Assembly: GCA_008012315.1 (NCBI GenBank)
Contig: SSEL01000006.1
Coordinates: 124,001 to 188,000, forward strand
Direction of reading: 5' to 3'
Origin: Rhodospirillaceae bacterium
GTDB taxonomy: Bacteria; Pseudomonadota; Alphaproteobacteria; Dongiales; Dongiaceae
DNA: 64,000 bases
Below are positions 43,883 to 52,675 of this stretch, piece by piece. The position numbers and the translations under genes were made by a program. The notes beneath the pieces are model-generated. The model was given only the letters and a program-made list of their open reading frames with translations, was not told the origin of the DNA and did no database searches. Position 1 is the first letter of the stretch, and the number at the start of each line of letters is the position of its first letter.

Positions 43883-45007
43883 ATGACGAATAACTGCGAT
43901 TTTCTGATCATCGGTGCCGGTGTCTCGGGAGCCGCGGCCGGCTATGAACTGGTGAAATCCGGCAAGGTCGTGATGCTGGAAGCAGAAGACGCACCCGGCT
44001 ACCATTCGACCGGGCGCTCAGCGGCACTCTTTACCCGGAATTACGGACCGGCCCTGGTGCGGGCAATCAGTTCGGCCAGCTTCGACTTCCTGTCCAATCC
44101 GCCAGCGGGCTTTGCCGACCATCCGCTGCTGACGCCGCGGGGCGGCATGAGCGTCGCCTTGCATGGCGATGAAGCACGGTTGGACCAGGTGCTCGCCCTC
44201 GGCACGCAAGAGCATCCCATTCTCGAACTTTCCGTCGAGGACGCATTGGAGCGCGCACCCTTGCTGCGCCGCGATCAAATCGCTCGTGCCGTCATCGAAC
44301 CGGGCGTCCTTGATATGGATGTCGATGCCATCCATCGCGGTTTTCTGAAGGGCATGAAGGAAGGTGGCGGCAAGGTCGTCACCAGCGCCCAGGTGACCGA
44401 ACTGACACCGACGGCATCCGGTTGGCAGGTCAAGGCAGGCGGCGAGACCTACCAGGCGAAAACCGTCATCAACGCCGCCGGCGCTTGGGCCAACCAGATC
44501 GGCTTGCTGGCCGGCGCCAAATCGATCGGCCTGGTGCCGAAGCGGCGGACCGCCATCCTGATCGACCCGCCGACGGGGATGGATATCAGCAAGATGCCGG
44601 CGGTCGACTTCGCCGGCGGCGAGACCTATATCAAACCGAGTTCCGGCAAGCTGATGGCCTCCCCCGGCGACCAGACGCCGGTCGAGCCCCAGGATATCCA
44701 GCCCGATGAGATGGATATCGCCGTCCTGGCCGATTGGCTGGAACGCCACACCCAGCTCACCATCCGGCGGATCGATCACAGCTGGGCCGGATTGCGCAGC
44801 TTCGTCGCCGACGAAATGCCGGTCGCCGGCTTTGACCCTGCCCTGGAAAATTTCTTCTGGTTGGCGGGACAAGGCGGATTTGGCATCATGATGTCGGCAA
44901 CCTTGGGACGCATTACAGCCAATCTCATCAATCAGGGCAATATTCCCAACGACCTGACCGCCCGGGGGATTTCAGCCGAAGCCCTGGCGCCGCAGCGCTG
45001 CCAATGA
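43883..45007 (+). CDS. FAD-dependent oxidoreductase (DadA / glycine oxidase-like)
   Basis: 374 residues with an N-terminal dinucleotide fold (CDFLIIGAGVSGAAAGYEL), the GYHSTGRSAALF segment, VINAAGAWANQIG in the middle and the C-terminal FWLAGQGGFGIMMSATLG. This is the D-amino-acid/glycine oxidase family that oxidises an amino acid or amine at FAD. The exact substrate is open. It lies directly after MATE; a GTG at 43880 is an alternative start. Confidence 0.88.
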   Translation: MTNNCDFLIIGAGVSGAAAGYELVKSGKVVMLEAEDAPGYHSTGRSAALFTRNYGPALVRAISSASFDFLSNPPAGFADHPLLTPRGGMSVALHGDEARLDQVLALGTQEHPILELSVEDALERAPLLRRDQIARAVIEPGVLDMDVDAIHRGFLKGMKEGGGKVVTSAQVTELTPTASGWQVKAGGETYQAKTVINAAGAWANQIGLLAGAKSIGLVPKRRTAILIDPPTGMDISKMPAVDFAGGETYIKPSSGKLMASPGDQTPVEPQDIQPDEMDIAVLADWLERHTQLTIRRIDHSWAGLRSFVADEMPVAGFDPALENFFWLAGQGGFGIMMSATLGRITANLINQGNIPNDLTARGISAEALAPQRCQ

Positions 45008-45091
45008 GGTGGCCGCCCGGTATCGCCAGTTAAGGTTTTTTCAACTGCCGGCAGGGATAGTGGCAGGTAGATGACGGGGGAAGGAAACCGG

Positions 45092-45394
45092 ATGCTTACA
45101 CGGAAATCGAGCAGCGAACGGCGGGCTTCGCCACGTTATGCCGTCAACCTGCCGACGCATCTGGATGTTCAGGGCACCGACGTCGCCTGCCGGTTGATTG
45201 ATATCTCAGCCAGCGGTGCGCTGTTGAAGACGAACCGTGCCGCTTTGGTCGGCGACAAGATTTCGGTCGATCTGCCGGGATTGGGGCCGATCATCGGGTC
45301 GGTGGTGCGCATCACGCCGTCCCATATCGCGATCGCCTTCCCGGGTTTGCTGGTCATCAATCACCTGATCGAGACCAAGCCGCATCTCATCTGA
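45092..45394 (+). CDS. PilZ domain protein
   Basis: 100 residues consisting of one PilZ domain: RRASPRYAVNLP with the RxxxR-like motif, and DISASGALL (D-x-S-x-x-G), the two cyclic-di-GMP contact motifs. It would bind c-di-GMP and act on an unknown partner. AAGGA precedes this ATG by about eight bases; an ATG at 45071 is in frame. It converges on a second PilZ gene with four bases between them. Confidence 0.85.
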   Translation: MLTRKSSSERRASPRYAVNLPTHLDVQGTDVACRLIDISASGALLKTNRAALVGDKISVDLPGLGPIIGSVVRITPSHIAIAFPGLLVINHLIETKPHLI

Positions 45395-45398
45395 CGGC

Positions 45399-45734
45399 TT
45401 AACCTCTCAGGCGCAGATCATACTGGCGCGTCAGCATCGCGATCTCGAATTCCGACATCTGTTGTGCGGAAGCCAGTTCCAAGTGCAGCAGGCCGTTACT
45501 GAAATCAACCACCACGGCTTCCCGTTTGCGGCGATACTGCTCCGGCAGGATATAAAGATGCGTGCCCGGACGCAGCGGGCCGCTTTCCGGCGGCATCACG
45601 CAGGCCCCACCCTGGGAAAGATTGAGATAGGTGCTGATCACCATCACGCGACGACTGGCGAAGTCGTCATAGATCAGCATGACTGTACCATCGTAGCGAA
45701 AGCGCTGGTACCGGCGCCGGTCGAGATCGCTCAC
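45399..45734 (-). CDS. PilZ domain protein
   Basis: About 111 residues with RRRYQRFRYDG (RxxxR) and NLSQGGACV (N-x-S-x-x-G), so c-di-GMP binding is plausible. I prefer the GTG at 45734, which has GGGGGG just upstream; an ATG at 45779 gives a hydrophobic 15-residue extension without a ribosome site. It differs clearly in sequence from the neighbouring PilZ gene, so this is not a recent duplication. It is divergent from the LuxO-like regulator. Confidence 0.78.
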   Translation of the reverse strand: MSDLDRRRYQRFRYDGTVMLIYDDFASRRVMVISTYLNLSQGGACVMPPESGPLRPGTHLYILPEQYRRKREAVVVDFSNGLLHLELASAQQMSEFEIAMLTRQYDLRLRG

Positions 45735-45897
45735 AACACCCCCCAAAGGATGCAAGCCGACGACAAAGGCGAAAATCAAATATAGGATTAAATGAGGCTC
45801 GGACGCCAGCTCTAAAAGACCGGTCCTATAGCTACAGTGGGTTGAAAACTTTGATTGATTACTATCTTCGCAGTAGAAAGGCCGATCCGGCGACAGG

Positions 45898-45915
45898 TTG
45901 AGACAGTGGTCTCAA
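45898..45915. promoter_or_regulatory. Inverted repeat upstream of the LuxO-like regulator
   Basis: TTGAGAC and GTCTCAA form a perfect 7-base inverted repeat with a 4-base gap, 82 bases before the regulator's ATG and between two divergent genes. TTGACA immediately overlaps its right edge and could be a -35 element. It may be an operator; no binder is known. Confidence 0.35.
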
Positions 45916-45996
45916 TTGACACCTCTTTCACCATCTGCGCCTGATGGCTAAAGATTTTAAAAGATTGCCGGCCTGATTTATCGATGGGCGAAACGA

Positions 45997-47421
45997 ATGG
46001 ACGGACAGCTCAGATCCGACGTTCTTCTGGTGGAAGACACCTTTTCCATGGCCCGGATATTCCAGGAATATCTGCGCCGCGGATCCTATGCCGTCCGTCA
46101 TTGCGATACCGGCCGCGCGGCCATCAAGGAAATCATCCGCCAACCGCCTGACGTCGTTCTGCTCGATCTGCGGTTACCGGATATCGATGGCCTGGAAGTG
46201 CTGCGTCATATCAGAAACAACCAGTTGGCCACGGCGACCGTCGTCATCACGGCGGACGGATCCATCAGCACGGCCGTCGAAGCCATGCGCGAAGGCGCCT
46301 ATGATTTCCTGGTCAAACCTTTCAATGCCGACCGCCTGCTGATCACGCTCAACAACGTGTTGGAGCGCCGCCGGCTCTCCACCGTCGTTGCGACACTGAG
46401 TGGGAATTTCAGCCAATCCGAATTCTACGGCTTCATCGGCAAGTCCCAGGTGATGCAGACGGCCTATCGTATGATCGCTGCTGCCGCCTCCAGCAAGGCG
46501 ACGGTCTTCATTACCGGCCAATCGGGTACCGGCAAGGAAGTCGCCGCCCAGGCGATCCACGGCATTTCGCCCCGCGCCAATGCCCCCTTCGTGCCGCTCA
46601 ATTGCGCGGCCGTCCCGAAGGATCTCCTGGAAAGCGCGATTTTCGGGCATGTGAAAGGCGCCTTCACCGGTGCGCAGGGTGACCGCGAAGGTGCTGCGGC
46701 CAGCGCCGATGGCGGTACCTTGTTCCTCGATGAAATCTGCGAGATGTCGATCGACCTGCAACCAAAGCTGCTGCGTTTCTTGCAGACGGGAAGCTTCCAG
46801 CGCGTCGGCAGCGACCGCGTGGAAAGGGTCGATGTGCGCATCCTCTGCGCCACCAACCGGGACCCAATGACCGAGGTCGCCGCCGGCCGCTTCCGCGAAG
46901 ACCTGTTTTACCGGCTGCATGTCTTGAACATCATGCTGCCGCCGTTGCGCGAGCGGGGCGAGGATATCCTGCAGCTCGCACATCATTTCCTCGATCAGTA
47001 TGCCCGCGAGGAAAACAAGAATTTCAATGGATTTGCCGCCGAGGTCGAGCGCTGTTTCACCAATTATGCCTGGCCCGGCAATATCCGGCAATTGCAGAAC
47101 TTGATCCGCAATATCGTGGTGATGAATGCGGGGCCCGTCGTGACGCTGGATATGCTGCCGCCGCAGCTCCTTACCTCCAACGCCGCTCAGCCGAGCGGTC
47201 CCGCCATGGCAATGCCGTTTCAGCCGGTTGTCTTGCCATCGCAACCCGATGCTGCGCCCGTGCCGGATATTAAACCCTTGGCCGAGATCGAGCGCGATGC
47301 GATCGAACAGGCAATCGCCCGCTGCGACGGCAATATCCCCCGCGCGGCCGCCGCGCTTGGGGTCAGTCCGTCAACGCTCTATCGCAAGCGTCAGAGCTGG
47401 GACCGGTCTATTGCGAGCTGA
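45997..47421 (+). CDS. Sigma-54-dependent response regulator, LuxO-like
   Basis: 474 residues. The receiver domain (1-120) has acidic Glu13/Asp14 and phospho-acceptor Asp57 (VVLLDLRLPDIDG). The AAA+ domain (about 145-375) has Walker A GQSGTGKE, the sigma-54 contact loop GAFTGA and Walker B GGTLFLDEI. The C-terminal Fis-type helix-turn-helix is AIARCDGNIPRAAAALGVSPSTLYRK. It activates sigma-54 promoters when phosphorylated. The layout matches LuxO-type regulators. Its last 14 bases overlap the convergent Hpt gene, its likely phosphodonor. Confidence 0.9.
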   Translation: MDGQLRSDVLLVEDTFSMARIFQEYLRRGSYAVRHCDTGRAAIKEIIRQPPDVVLLDLRLPDIDGLEVLRHIRNNQLATATVVITADGSISTAVEAMREGAYDFLVKPFNADRLLITLNNVLERRRLSTVVATLSGNFSQSEFYGFIGKSQVMQTAYRMIAAAASSKATVFITGQSGTGKEVAAQAIHGISPRANAPFVPLNCAAVPKDLLESAIFGHVKGAFTGAQGDREGAAASADGGTLFLDEICEMSIDLQPKLLRFLQTGSFQRVGSDRVERVDVRILCATNRDPMTEVAAGRFREDLFYRLHVLNIMLPPLRERGEDILQLAHHFLDQYAREENKNFNGFAAEVERCFTNYAWPGNIRQLQNLIRNIVVMNAGPVVTLDMLPPQLLTSNAAQPSGPAMAMPFQPVVLPSQPDAAPVPDIKPLAEIERDAIEQAIARCDGNIPRAAAALGVSPSTLYRKRQSWDRSIAS

Positions 47422-47761
47422 GCGCGAGCTGGTCGCATAAATCGGCGAATTCGCGGCTTTCCGCGGTCGCGGCAGCAAACAGATCGGGGGTTAGCTGATC
47501 GATCGAGGCGACCTGCCCGCGATCGCCGGCATGTTGCAAAGCAGCCGCCAATTCTCCCGTTTGCCGCAGACCGAAGCTGAGCGCCGTGCTTTTCAGCGAA
47601 TGCGCATGACGCGCCAGTTCCTTCCATTCGTCATTTTGCCGACATGCCTTGATGGCCGTGATACGCTCGGCCGTCTCATCCAGGAATTGCCGTGACAGCC
47701 GGACGAAAACATCCTGCCCGATATCTTCGATCAATTGATCGATGGCGTGGCGATCAAGCAT
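47408..47761 (-). CDS. Hpt-domain phosphotransfer protein (LuxU-like)
   Basis: 117 residues forming a single Hpt four-helix bundle with the phospho-histidine in RHAHSLKSTALSFGL (His54). It would pass phosphate from a hybrid kinase to a receiver domain. The neighbouring LuxO-like regulator, which it overlaps tail to tail by 14 bases, is the natural partner. No kinase is encoded nearby. The start is the ATG at 47761. Confidence 0.85.
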   Translation of the reverse strand: MLDRHAIDQLIEDIGQDVFVRLSRQFLDETAERITAIKACRQNDEWKELARHAHSLKSTALSFGLRQTGELAAALQHAGDRGQVASIDQLTPDLFAAATAESREFADLCDQLALSSQ

Positions 47762-47808
47762 GCCGTCCCTCTCCCACCATCCAGCCGGTCATGAGCTGCT
47801 TTCTGCCA

Positions 47809-48582
47809 TCATGCGCCCTTATGTTCCTGGATGACATTGCCGCCATCGACCACAATCATCTGGCCCGTGACATAACTGGCGGATTCCGACGCCAGAAAAG
47901 CAGCGACGGCGGCCACTTCCACAGCCCGTCCCGGTCGCCCAAGCGGCGTATTCATACCGGCTTCAATTTCCATCTTCGAAGAGGACGACGTGTGGATCCA
48001 GCCCGGCGCAACGGCATTGACCGTGATGCCCTTGCTGCCGACTTCGAGGGCCGCGGCCCGCGTGAAGCCCACCATCGCCGCCTTGGCCGCGCTGTAGGCG
48101 GCGCTGCGATCGAAGGTGACGACCGGGCCGGTCACCGAGGCGATGTTGACGATGCGGCCATATTTACGCCGCAGCATCTGCGGCATCACTGCGCGCGTGA
48201 CATAGAAGCAGGTATTCATATTGATATCGAGCGCGCGCTGCCATTCCGCCGTTTCCATCTGATGAACCCGCGATGCCTTGGCGCGCTCGCCCGTCTGGAT
48301 CAGGCCGGCATTGTTCACCAGGATATCGATGCGACCGAAGGCTTTCAGCACCCGGTCGACGAGGCGCGCGACCTGCCGCTCGCGCGTCAGATCCGCCGCC
48401 AGGCCAAGCTTCTTCTCCGCCGCCACCGGCAAGTCAGCGAGCCGATCCTTGATGCGATCCGTCGTCGAGGTGATGGCGACGCTTGCGCCCGCTTCCGCCA
48501 GGATTTTTGCGGTTGCGAAGCCGATTCCGTAGGCACTCCCCGCGCCGGTCACGAGAGCGACTTGCCCTGACATCGTCTGCAT
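47809..48582 (-). CDS. Short-chain dehydrogenase/reductase (FabG-like)
   Basis: 257 residues of classical SDR: VALVTGAGSAYGIGFATA (cofactor loop), DILVNNAGLIQ, the serine in VNIASVTGP, and the catalytic Tyr-Lys pair in YSAAKAAM, ending with VTGQMIVVDGG. It reduces or oxidises an alcohol/ketone with NAD(P). The substrate is unknown. GGGGAAG lies before the ATG at 48582. It is divergent from the aminotransferase gene across 147 bases. Confidence 0.9.
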   Translation of the reverse strand: MQTMSGQVALVTGAGSAYGIGFATAKILAEAGASVAITSTTDRIKDRLADLPVAAEKKLGLAADLTRERQVARLVDRVLKAFGRIDILVNNAGLIQTGERAKASRVHQMETAEWQRALDINMNTCFYVTRAVMPQMLRRKYGRIVNIASVTGPVVTFDRSAAYSAAKAAMVGFTRAAALEVGSKGITVNAVAPGWIHTSSSSKMEIEAGMNTPLGRPGRAVEVAAVAAFLASESASYVTGQMIVVDGGNVIQEHKGA

Positions 48583-48729
48583 TTTTTCTTCCCCTGTCTT
48601 GACGCCGTTGTTTTCAGCCGCCCAGTGATAAATTCCCGGGATGTGTTCCCGGGACGCGACCTTGGCGCCACTTGCTGACCTCCTGGCCAGCCGCTATCAA
48701 TAGCAGCGCAAATTAGGAGTAGCGTCGAA

Positions 48730-50094
48730 ATGGCGAATTTGGAAGCAGGTGTTTCCATGGATCAGGTCGCGGCAATGATCCGCCGCGAGAGCGATCATTA
48801 CATGCAGCGCAATCCCACCTCGCAGCGCCTGGCGAAAGAAGCGGCGTCTCATTGGCATAACGGCGTGCCGATGCATTGGATGCTGGACTGGTCGACACCC
48901 TTCCCGCTTTTCGTCGCCGATGCTTCAGGCTCCATTTTGACCGATGTCGACGGCCATAAATATGATGATTTCTGCCTCGGCGATACGGGATCAATGTTCG
49001 GCCATTCGCCGGCGCCGGTCGCGGCCGCCATCGCCGAACAGGCGCGCCGCGGCCTTACTTATATGTTGCCGACCGAGGATGTCGTTGAGGTCGGCAAGCT
49101 GCTGACCGCGAAATTCGGCTTGCCTTATTGGCAGGTTGCGACGACGGCGACCGACGCCAACCGCTTCGTCATCCGCTGGTGCCGCGGCATCACGAAGCGG
49201 GATAAGATCCTTGTCTTCCATGGCTGCTATCACGGCTCTTGCGACGATACCTTCGTGCGCCTGAAAGACGGCAAGCCGATCCATCGGCCCGGCCTGATCG
49301 GCCAGGTCTACGATCTCACCACCCACACGAAAGTGGTGGAGTTCAATGATGTCGCCGCCCTGGAAGCGGCGCTCAAGGACCGCGATGTCGCCTGCGTCAT
49401 TACCGAGCCGGCTTTGACCAATATCGGCATGGTCCTGCCGCAGCCCGGCTATCTGGACGCCTTGCGGGAACTGACGCGGAAATACGGCACGCTGCTGGTG
49501 ATCGATGAGACCCATACGATTTCGACCGGCTATGGCGGCTATACGCGGACGCATCGGCTGGAACCGGATTTCCTGACCATCGGCAAGCCGATTGCCGGCG
49601 GCATCCCCTGCTCCGTCTATGGCTGCAGTGCCGAGATGGCGGTGAAGATGAAGGAAGCCGAAGCCTCGTCCGGTCCCGGCTATAGCGGCATGGGCACCAC
49701 GCTCAGCGCCAATGCGATGGCCCTGAAAGCGATGCGCGCCAATCTGGAGCAGGTGGTGACGCCGGCCGCCTATGAGCACATGCTGCCTTTGTCGGAACGC
49801 CTGGCGCGCGGCATCGAAGCGGAAATCCGCAAACGCAACATGCCCTGGCATGTCTCGAATGTCGGCGCCCGCGCGGAATTCGTCTGTGCGCCGGAGCGGC
49901 CGCGCAACGGTACCGAGGCGCAAGCCGCCATGCATCACAAGGTCGAACTGGCGATTCACCTTTATTTGCTGAACCGCGGCATCATCATCGCGCCATTCCA
50001 CAACATGACACTGGTTTGCCCGGCGACAACCGCCGCCCAGGTCGATCATCTGATCGCCAGCGTCGGCGGCTGCATCGACGAATTGCAGAACTGA
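48730..50094 (+). CDS. Class III aminotransferase (PLP-dependent)
   Basis: 454 residues of the glutamate-1-semialdehyde/omega-aminotransferase fold. Conserved parts are GHSPAPVAAAIAEQ, FHGCYHGSCDDT, LLVIDETHTISTGYGGYT (Asp binding the pyridine nitrogen), and FLTIGKPIAGGIPC with the PLP lysine. It probably transfers an amino group from an amine or amino acid; the substrate is not readable. It is followed after 75 bases by the glutamine-synthetase-like gene, so both may act on the same amine. Confidence 0.88.
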   Translation: MANLEAGVSMDQVAAMIRRESDHYMQRNPTSQRLAKEAASHWHNGVPMHWMLDWSTPFPLFVADASGSILTDVDGHKYDDFCLGDTGSMFGHSPAPVAAAIAEQARRGLTYMLPTEDVVEVGKLLTAKFGLPYWQVATTATDANRFVIRWCRGITKRDKILVFHGCYHGSCDDTFVRLKDGKPIHRPGLIGQVYDLTTHTKVVEFNDVAALEAALKDRDVACVITEPALTNIGMVLPQPGYLDALRELTRKYGTLLVIDETHTISTGYGGYTRTHRLEPDFLTIGKPIAGGIPCSVYGCSAEMAVKMKEAEASSGPGYSGMGTTLSANAMALKAMRANLEQVVTPAAYEHMLPLSERLARGIEAEIRKRNMPWHVSNVGARAEFVCAPERPRNGTEAQAAMHHKVELAIHLYLLNRGIIIAPFHNMTLVCPATTAAQVDHLIASVGGCIDELQN

Positions 50095-50169
50095 CGACAG
50101 CCGGTGACAGCATTGCGCCACCTCGATGCCGGCGCAGCCTTTTTTCAAAACAACCAAGGATGAGGAAAA

Positions 50170-51582
50170 TTGAGTCAGGGTAAGACCAGCCAAGGAACAG
50201 CCAGCCCGGAAATTGCCGAGACGCACGAATGCGATGCGTTCCTGGAAAAGCATCCGGACGTGCGCTTCGTGCAGATTTTCTGGACCAACCTCACCGGCGT
50301 CCCGCGCGGCAAAAACCTGCTGCGGAACGACCTGCGGCCCATTTTCGATTACGCCCGCTTCCTGCCCGGCACCATGGGCGCCCTCGACATCACCGGCGAA
50401 GACGTCGATGAAACCGGCCTGGTCTGGTCCGATGGCGATGCCGACCGGCTCGGCCGGGCCGTACCGGGCACCCTCACCAAGGCGCCCTGGCTCGGCCCCG
50501 ATTTCGCGCAACTGATGCTGTCGATGTATGAGCTGGACGGCTCACGCTGCTTTTTCGATCCCCGCCAGGTCCTGAAGGGTGTGATCGAACGCTTCAAGGA
50601 ATTCAAGCTGACGCCCGTCGTGGCCTGCGAATTGGAATTCTTCCTGGTCGACCGGGAAATCGCCGCCAATGGCGGCCGGCAATCGCCGGTTTCACCCGTC
50701 ACCAGGCATCGGCAAAAGGATATCCAGGTCTATGGCTTGCGCGAGCTGGACGATTTCGAACCCTTCTTCCGCGATGTCTATGCCCATGGCGAGGCGATCG
50801 GCCTGCCGCTGGAATCCTCCATATCCGAATATGCCCAGGGACAAATGGAACTGGGCCTGCGCCACCGCGCCGATGCGCTGCGGGCCTGCGACGACGCCGC
50901 CATCTACAAGCGGCTGCTGAAAGGCACGGCGGTGCGCCACGGTTTCGAAGCGACCTTCATGGCCAAGCCGCATAACGACCTCGCCGGCAGCGGCATGCAT
51001 CTGCATGTCAGCCTGGCGGACGAAAGCGGTCGCAACGTTTTCGCCAGCGATGCGCCCGAGGGAAGCGATCTGCTGAAATTCGCAGTCGGCGGCATGAGAG
51101 CCATGCTCGACGATTCCATGGCCGTCTTCGCCCCGAATGCCAATTCATATCGCCGCTTTCGCGCCAACTCCTACGCACCGGTCGCGCCGACCTGGGGGGT
51201 CAACAACCGGACGGTCAGCTTCCGGGTGCCGGCCGGCCCGGCCCATACCCGCCATGTCGAGCACCGCATCTGTGGCGCCGATGCCAATCCCTATCTGGCC
51301 GTGGCGGCTTTGCTCGCCGGCATCCATCACGGCCTGACCCACCGGATCGATCCAGGTCCCGCCATCGTCGGCAACGGCTATGCCCAGGCCCAGGAAATGG
51401 GGTCGAGCCTGCCGACCAACTGGTTCGCGGCCCTGGACCTGTTCGAGAAATCGGCGCGGATGAAAGACTATTTCGGCGAACGGTTTCATCATGTCTTCAC
51501 GGCCGTGAAACGGGCGGAACAGGATCGTTTTTTCAGCCGCGTGACGGAGCTGGATTACGCGTGGTATCTCCGTAACGCGTAA
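50170..51582 (+). CDS. Glutamine-synthetase-family ligase (PuuA-like)
   Basis: 470 residues of the GS type-I fold. Metal and ATP residues sit in CELEFFLVD, ISEYAQGQMELGLRH, GSGMHLHVSL and RRFRANSYAPVAPTWGVNNRTVSFRVP. Sequences like this typically join glutamate to an amine (gamma-glutamylputrescine synthetase and relatives) rather than ammonia, and the adenylylation site of GlnA is not evident. It starts at a TTG (50170) with GAGGA just upstream. Pairing with a class III aminotransferase suggests an amine catabolic step. Confidence 0.85.
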   Translation: MSQGKTSQGTASPEIAETHECDAFLEKHPDVRFVQIFWTNLTGVPRGKNLLRNDLRPIFDYARFLPGTMGALDITGEDVDETGLVWSDGDADRLGRAVPGTLTKAPWLGPDFAQLMLSMYELDGSRCFFDPRQVLKGVIERFKEFKLTPVVACELEFFLVDREIAANGGRQSPVSPVTRHRQKDIQVYGLRELDDFEPFFRDVYAHGEAIGLPLESSISEYAQGQMELGLRHRADALRACDDAAIYKRLLKGTAVRHGFEATFMAKPHNDLAGSGMHLHVSLADESGRNVFASDAPEGSDLLKFAVGGMRAMLDDSMAVFAPNANSYRRFRANSYAPVAPTWGVNNRTVSFRVPAGPAHTRHVEHRICGADANPYLAVAALLAGIHHGLTHRIDPGPAIVGNGYAQAQEMGSSLPTNWFAALDLFEKSARMKDYFGERFHHVFTAVKRAEQDRFFSRVTELDYAWYLRNA

Positions 51583-51798
51583 TTTTTTCGTTACAGTTGC
51601 ACTCATGCTTTAGGCGATCGAGAAATTTCCTTTGATATCCGGCGGGTTCAACGCAACGAGCCGGCCGGATATCAACAACCGATCCGACCCCTCATTTGGC
51701 GCGACTCAGCTATACCTTGTCGTCAATTATCCTGTTGTGGTAATTAGATAGGTGATTCGCTGCCATTGGCGGATCCATCAAAGATATTGGGACGACGC

Positions 51799-52041
51799 AT
51801 GCTTGGGATCTTTTCCCGCCGGAAACAAACGCGAGTGACTGTCGGCGCGCGTTATCAGAACGCCGATATGTCGATACTGGTGTGGGAGGTGGCGTCGACT
51901 TTCAACGGCATCGACGGCACGCCTTACGCTCATATCTTCTGTGTCAACGACACCAGCCGGCGCAAGACAGTGGCGCAGAGTGCACTGGAATCCGGCGTAC
52001 AGTATCGACGCCTCAGCCAGCCGGCCGAAACCAGCCTCTGA
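51799..52041 (+). CDS. Conserved small hypothetical protein
   Basis: 80 residues: MLGIFSRRKQTRVTVGARYQ followed by NADMSILVWEVASTFNGIDG and YAHIFCVNDTSRRKTVAQSALESG. The MLGxFSRRx start and the short beta pattern recall a small protein widespread in alphaproteobacteria, with no known role. An in-frame TTG at 51766 is possible. About 215 bases free of genes lie upstream. Confidence 0.6.
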   Translation: MLGIFSRRKQTRVTVGARYQNADMSILVWEVASTFNGIDGTPYAHIFCVNDTSRRKTVAQSALESGVQYRRLSQPAETSL

Positions 52042-52098
52042 TCGGAAGCGGCGCCAGTCATTCTGCGACAGGCCGTCATTTCATGACAGGACAGGCCC

Positions 52099-52590
52099 TC
52101 ATTTGCTGTTGGCCGCCGCCGGAAATTTGAAGCCCTTGTAGACCACGTGATCGCCAACCTGGATGTCGAGCTGATTGGTGATGCCTGCATTGACCTCCAG
52201 CACGCCCCGCACATAGCGGTCGGACGGGATCAGATTTTCGGAGAAGGGCTGGGCATTCTTCACGATCTGCGTGATGCTGCCATCGGCGGCGATGAAGATC
52301 ATGTCCAGCGGCAAATAGGTATTCTTCATCCAGAAGGCGACAGCCTGATCCTGCGGATACAGGAATAGCATGCCGGCATTGGCTGCCATTTCCTGGCGAA
52401 ACATCAGGCCTTGGGCGCGGGCCTCCGGATCGCTGGCGATCTCGACATTGAATCGGTGGGCGGCATTCCGCGTCTGGACGACCAGGATTTCGCGGGAGAA
52501 TTCGACAGCGGCCGCAGGAGCCGTCCCGGCGACCAGGAAGACAAGTCCAAGGAAGCCCAGGAACTGCGCAATACCGAGACGTTTCACCAT
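52099..52590 (-). CDS. DUF192 family secreted protein
   Basis: 163 residues with a signal peptide (QFLGFLGLVFLVAGTAPAAA) and the DUF192 core: FNVEIASDPEARAQGLMFRQ, GMLFLYPQDQAVAFWMKNTYLPLDMIFI, GVLEVNAGITNQLDIQVGDHV. The fold resembles a small beta barrel; function is unknown. AAGG lies about eight bases before the ATG at 52590; a start at 52617 is also possible. It is divergent from coxG across 85 bases. Confidence 0.88.
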   Translation of the reverse strand: MVKRLGIAQFLGFLGLVFLVAGTAPAAAVEFSREILVVQTRNAAHRFNVEIASDPEARAQGLMFRQEMAANAGMLFLYPQDQAVAFWMKNTYLPLDMIFIAADGSITQIVKNAQPFSENLIPSDRYVRGVLEVNAGITNQLDIQVGDHVVYKGFKFPAAANSK

Positions 52591-52675
52591 TTTTCGACCT
52601 TCGGGCCAACTTGACATTAAATCAAGACCTGCTTGGATGACTGAGTGAGCGTATCTGCAATTAGGAAAGAAGCCA

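Noticed and set aside
48991-50511. Minus-strand open frame of 506 codons
   Set aside because: Antisense to the class III aminotransferase and the ligase, both of which have clear motifs.
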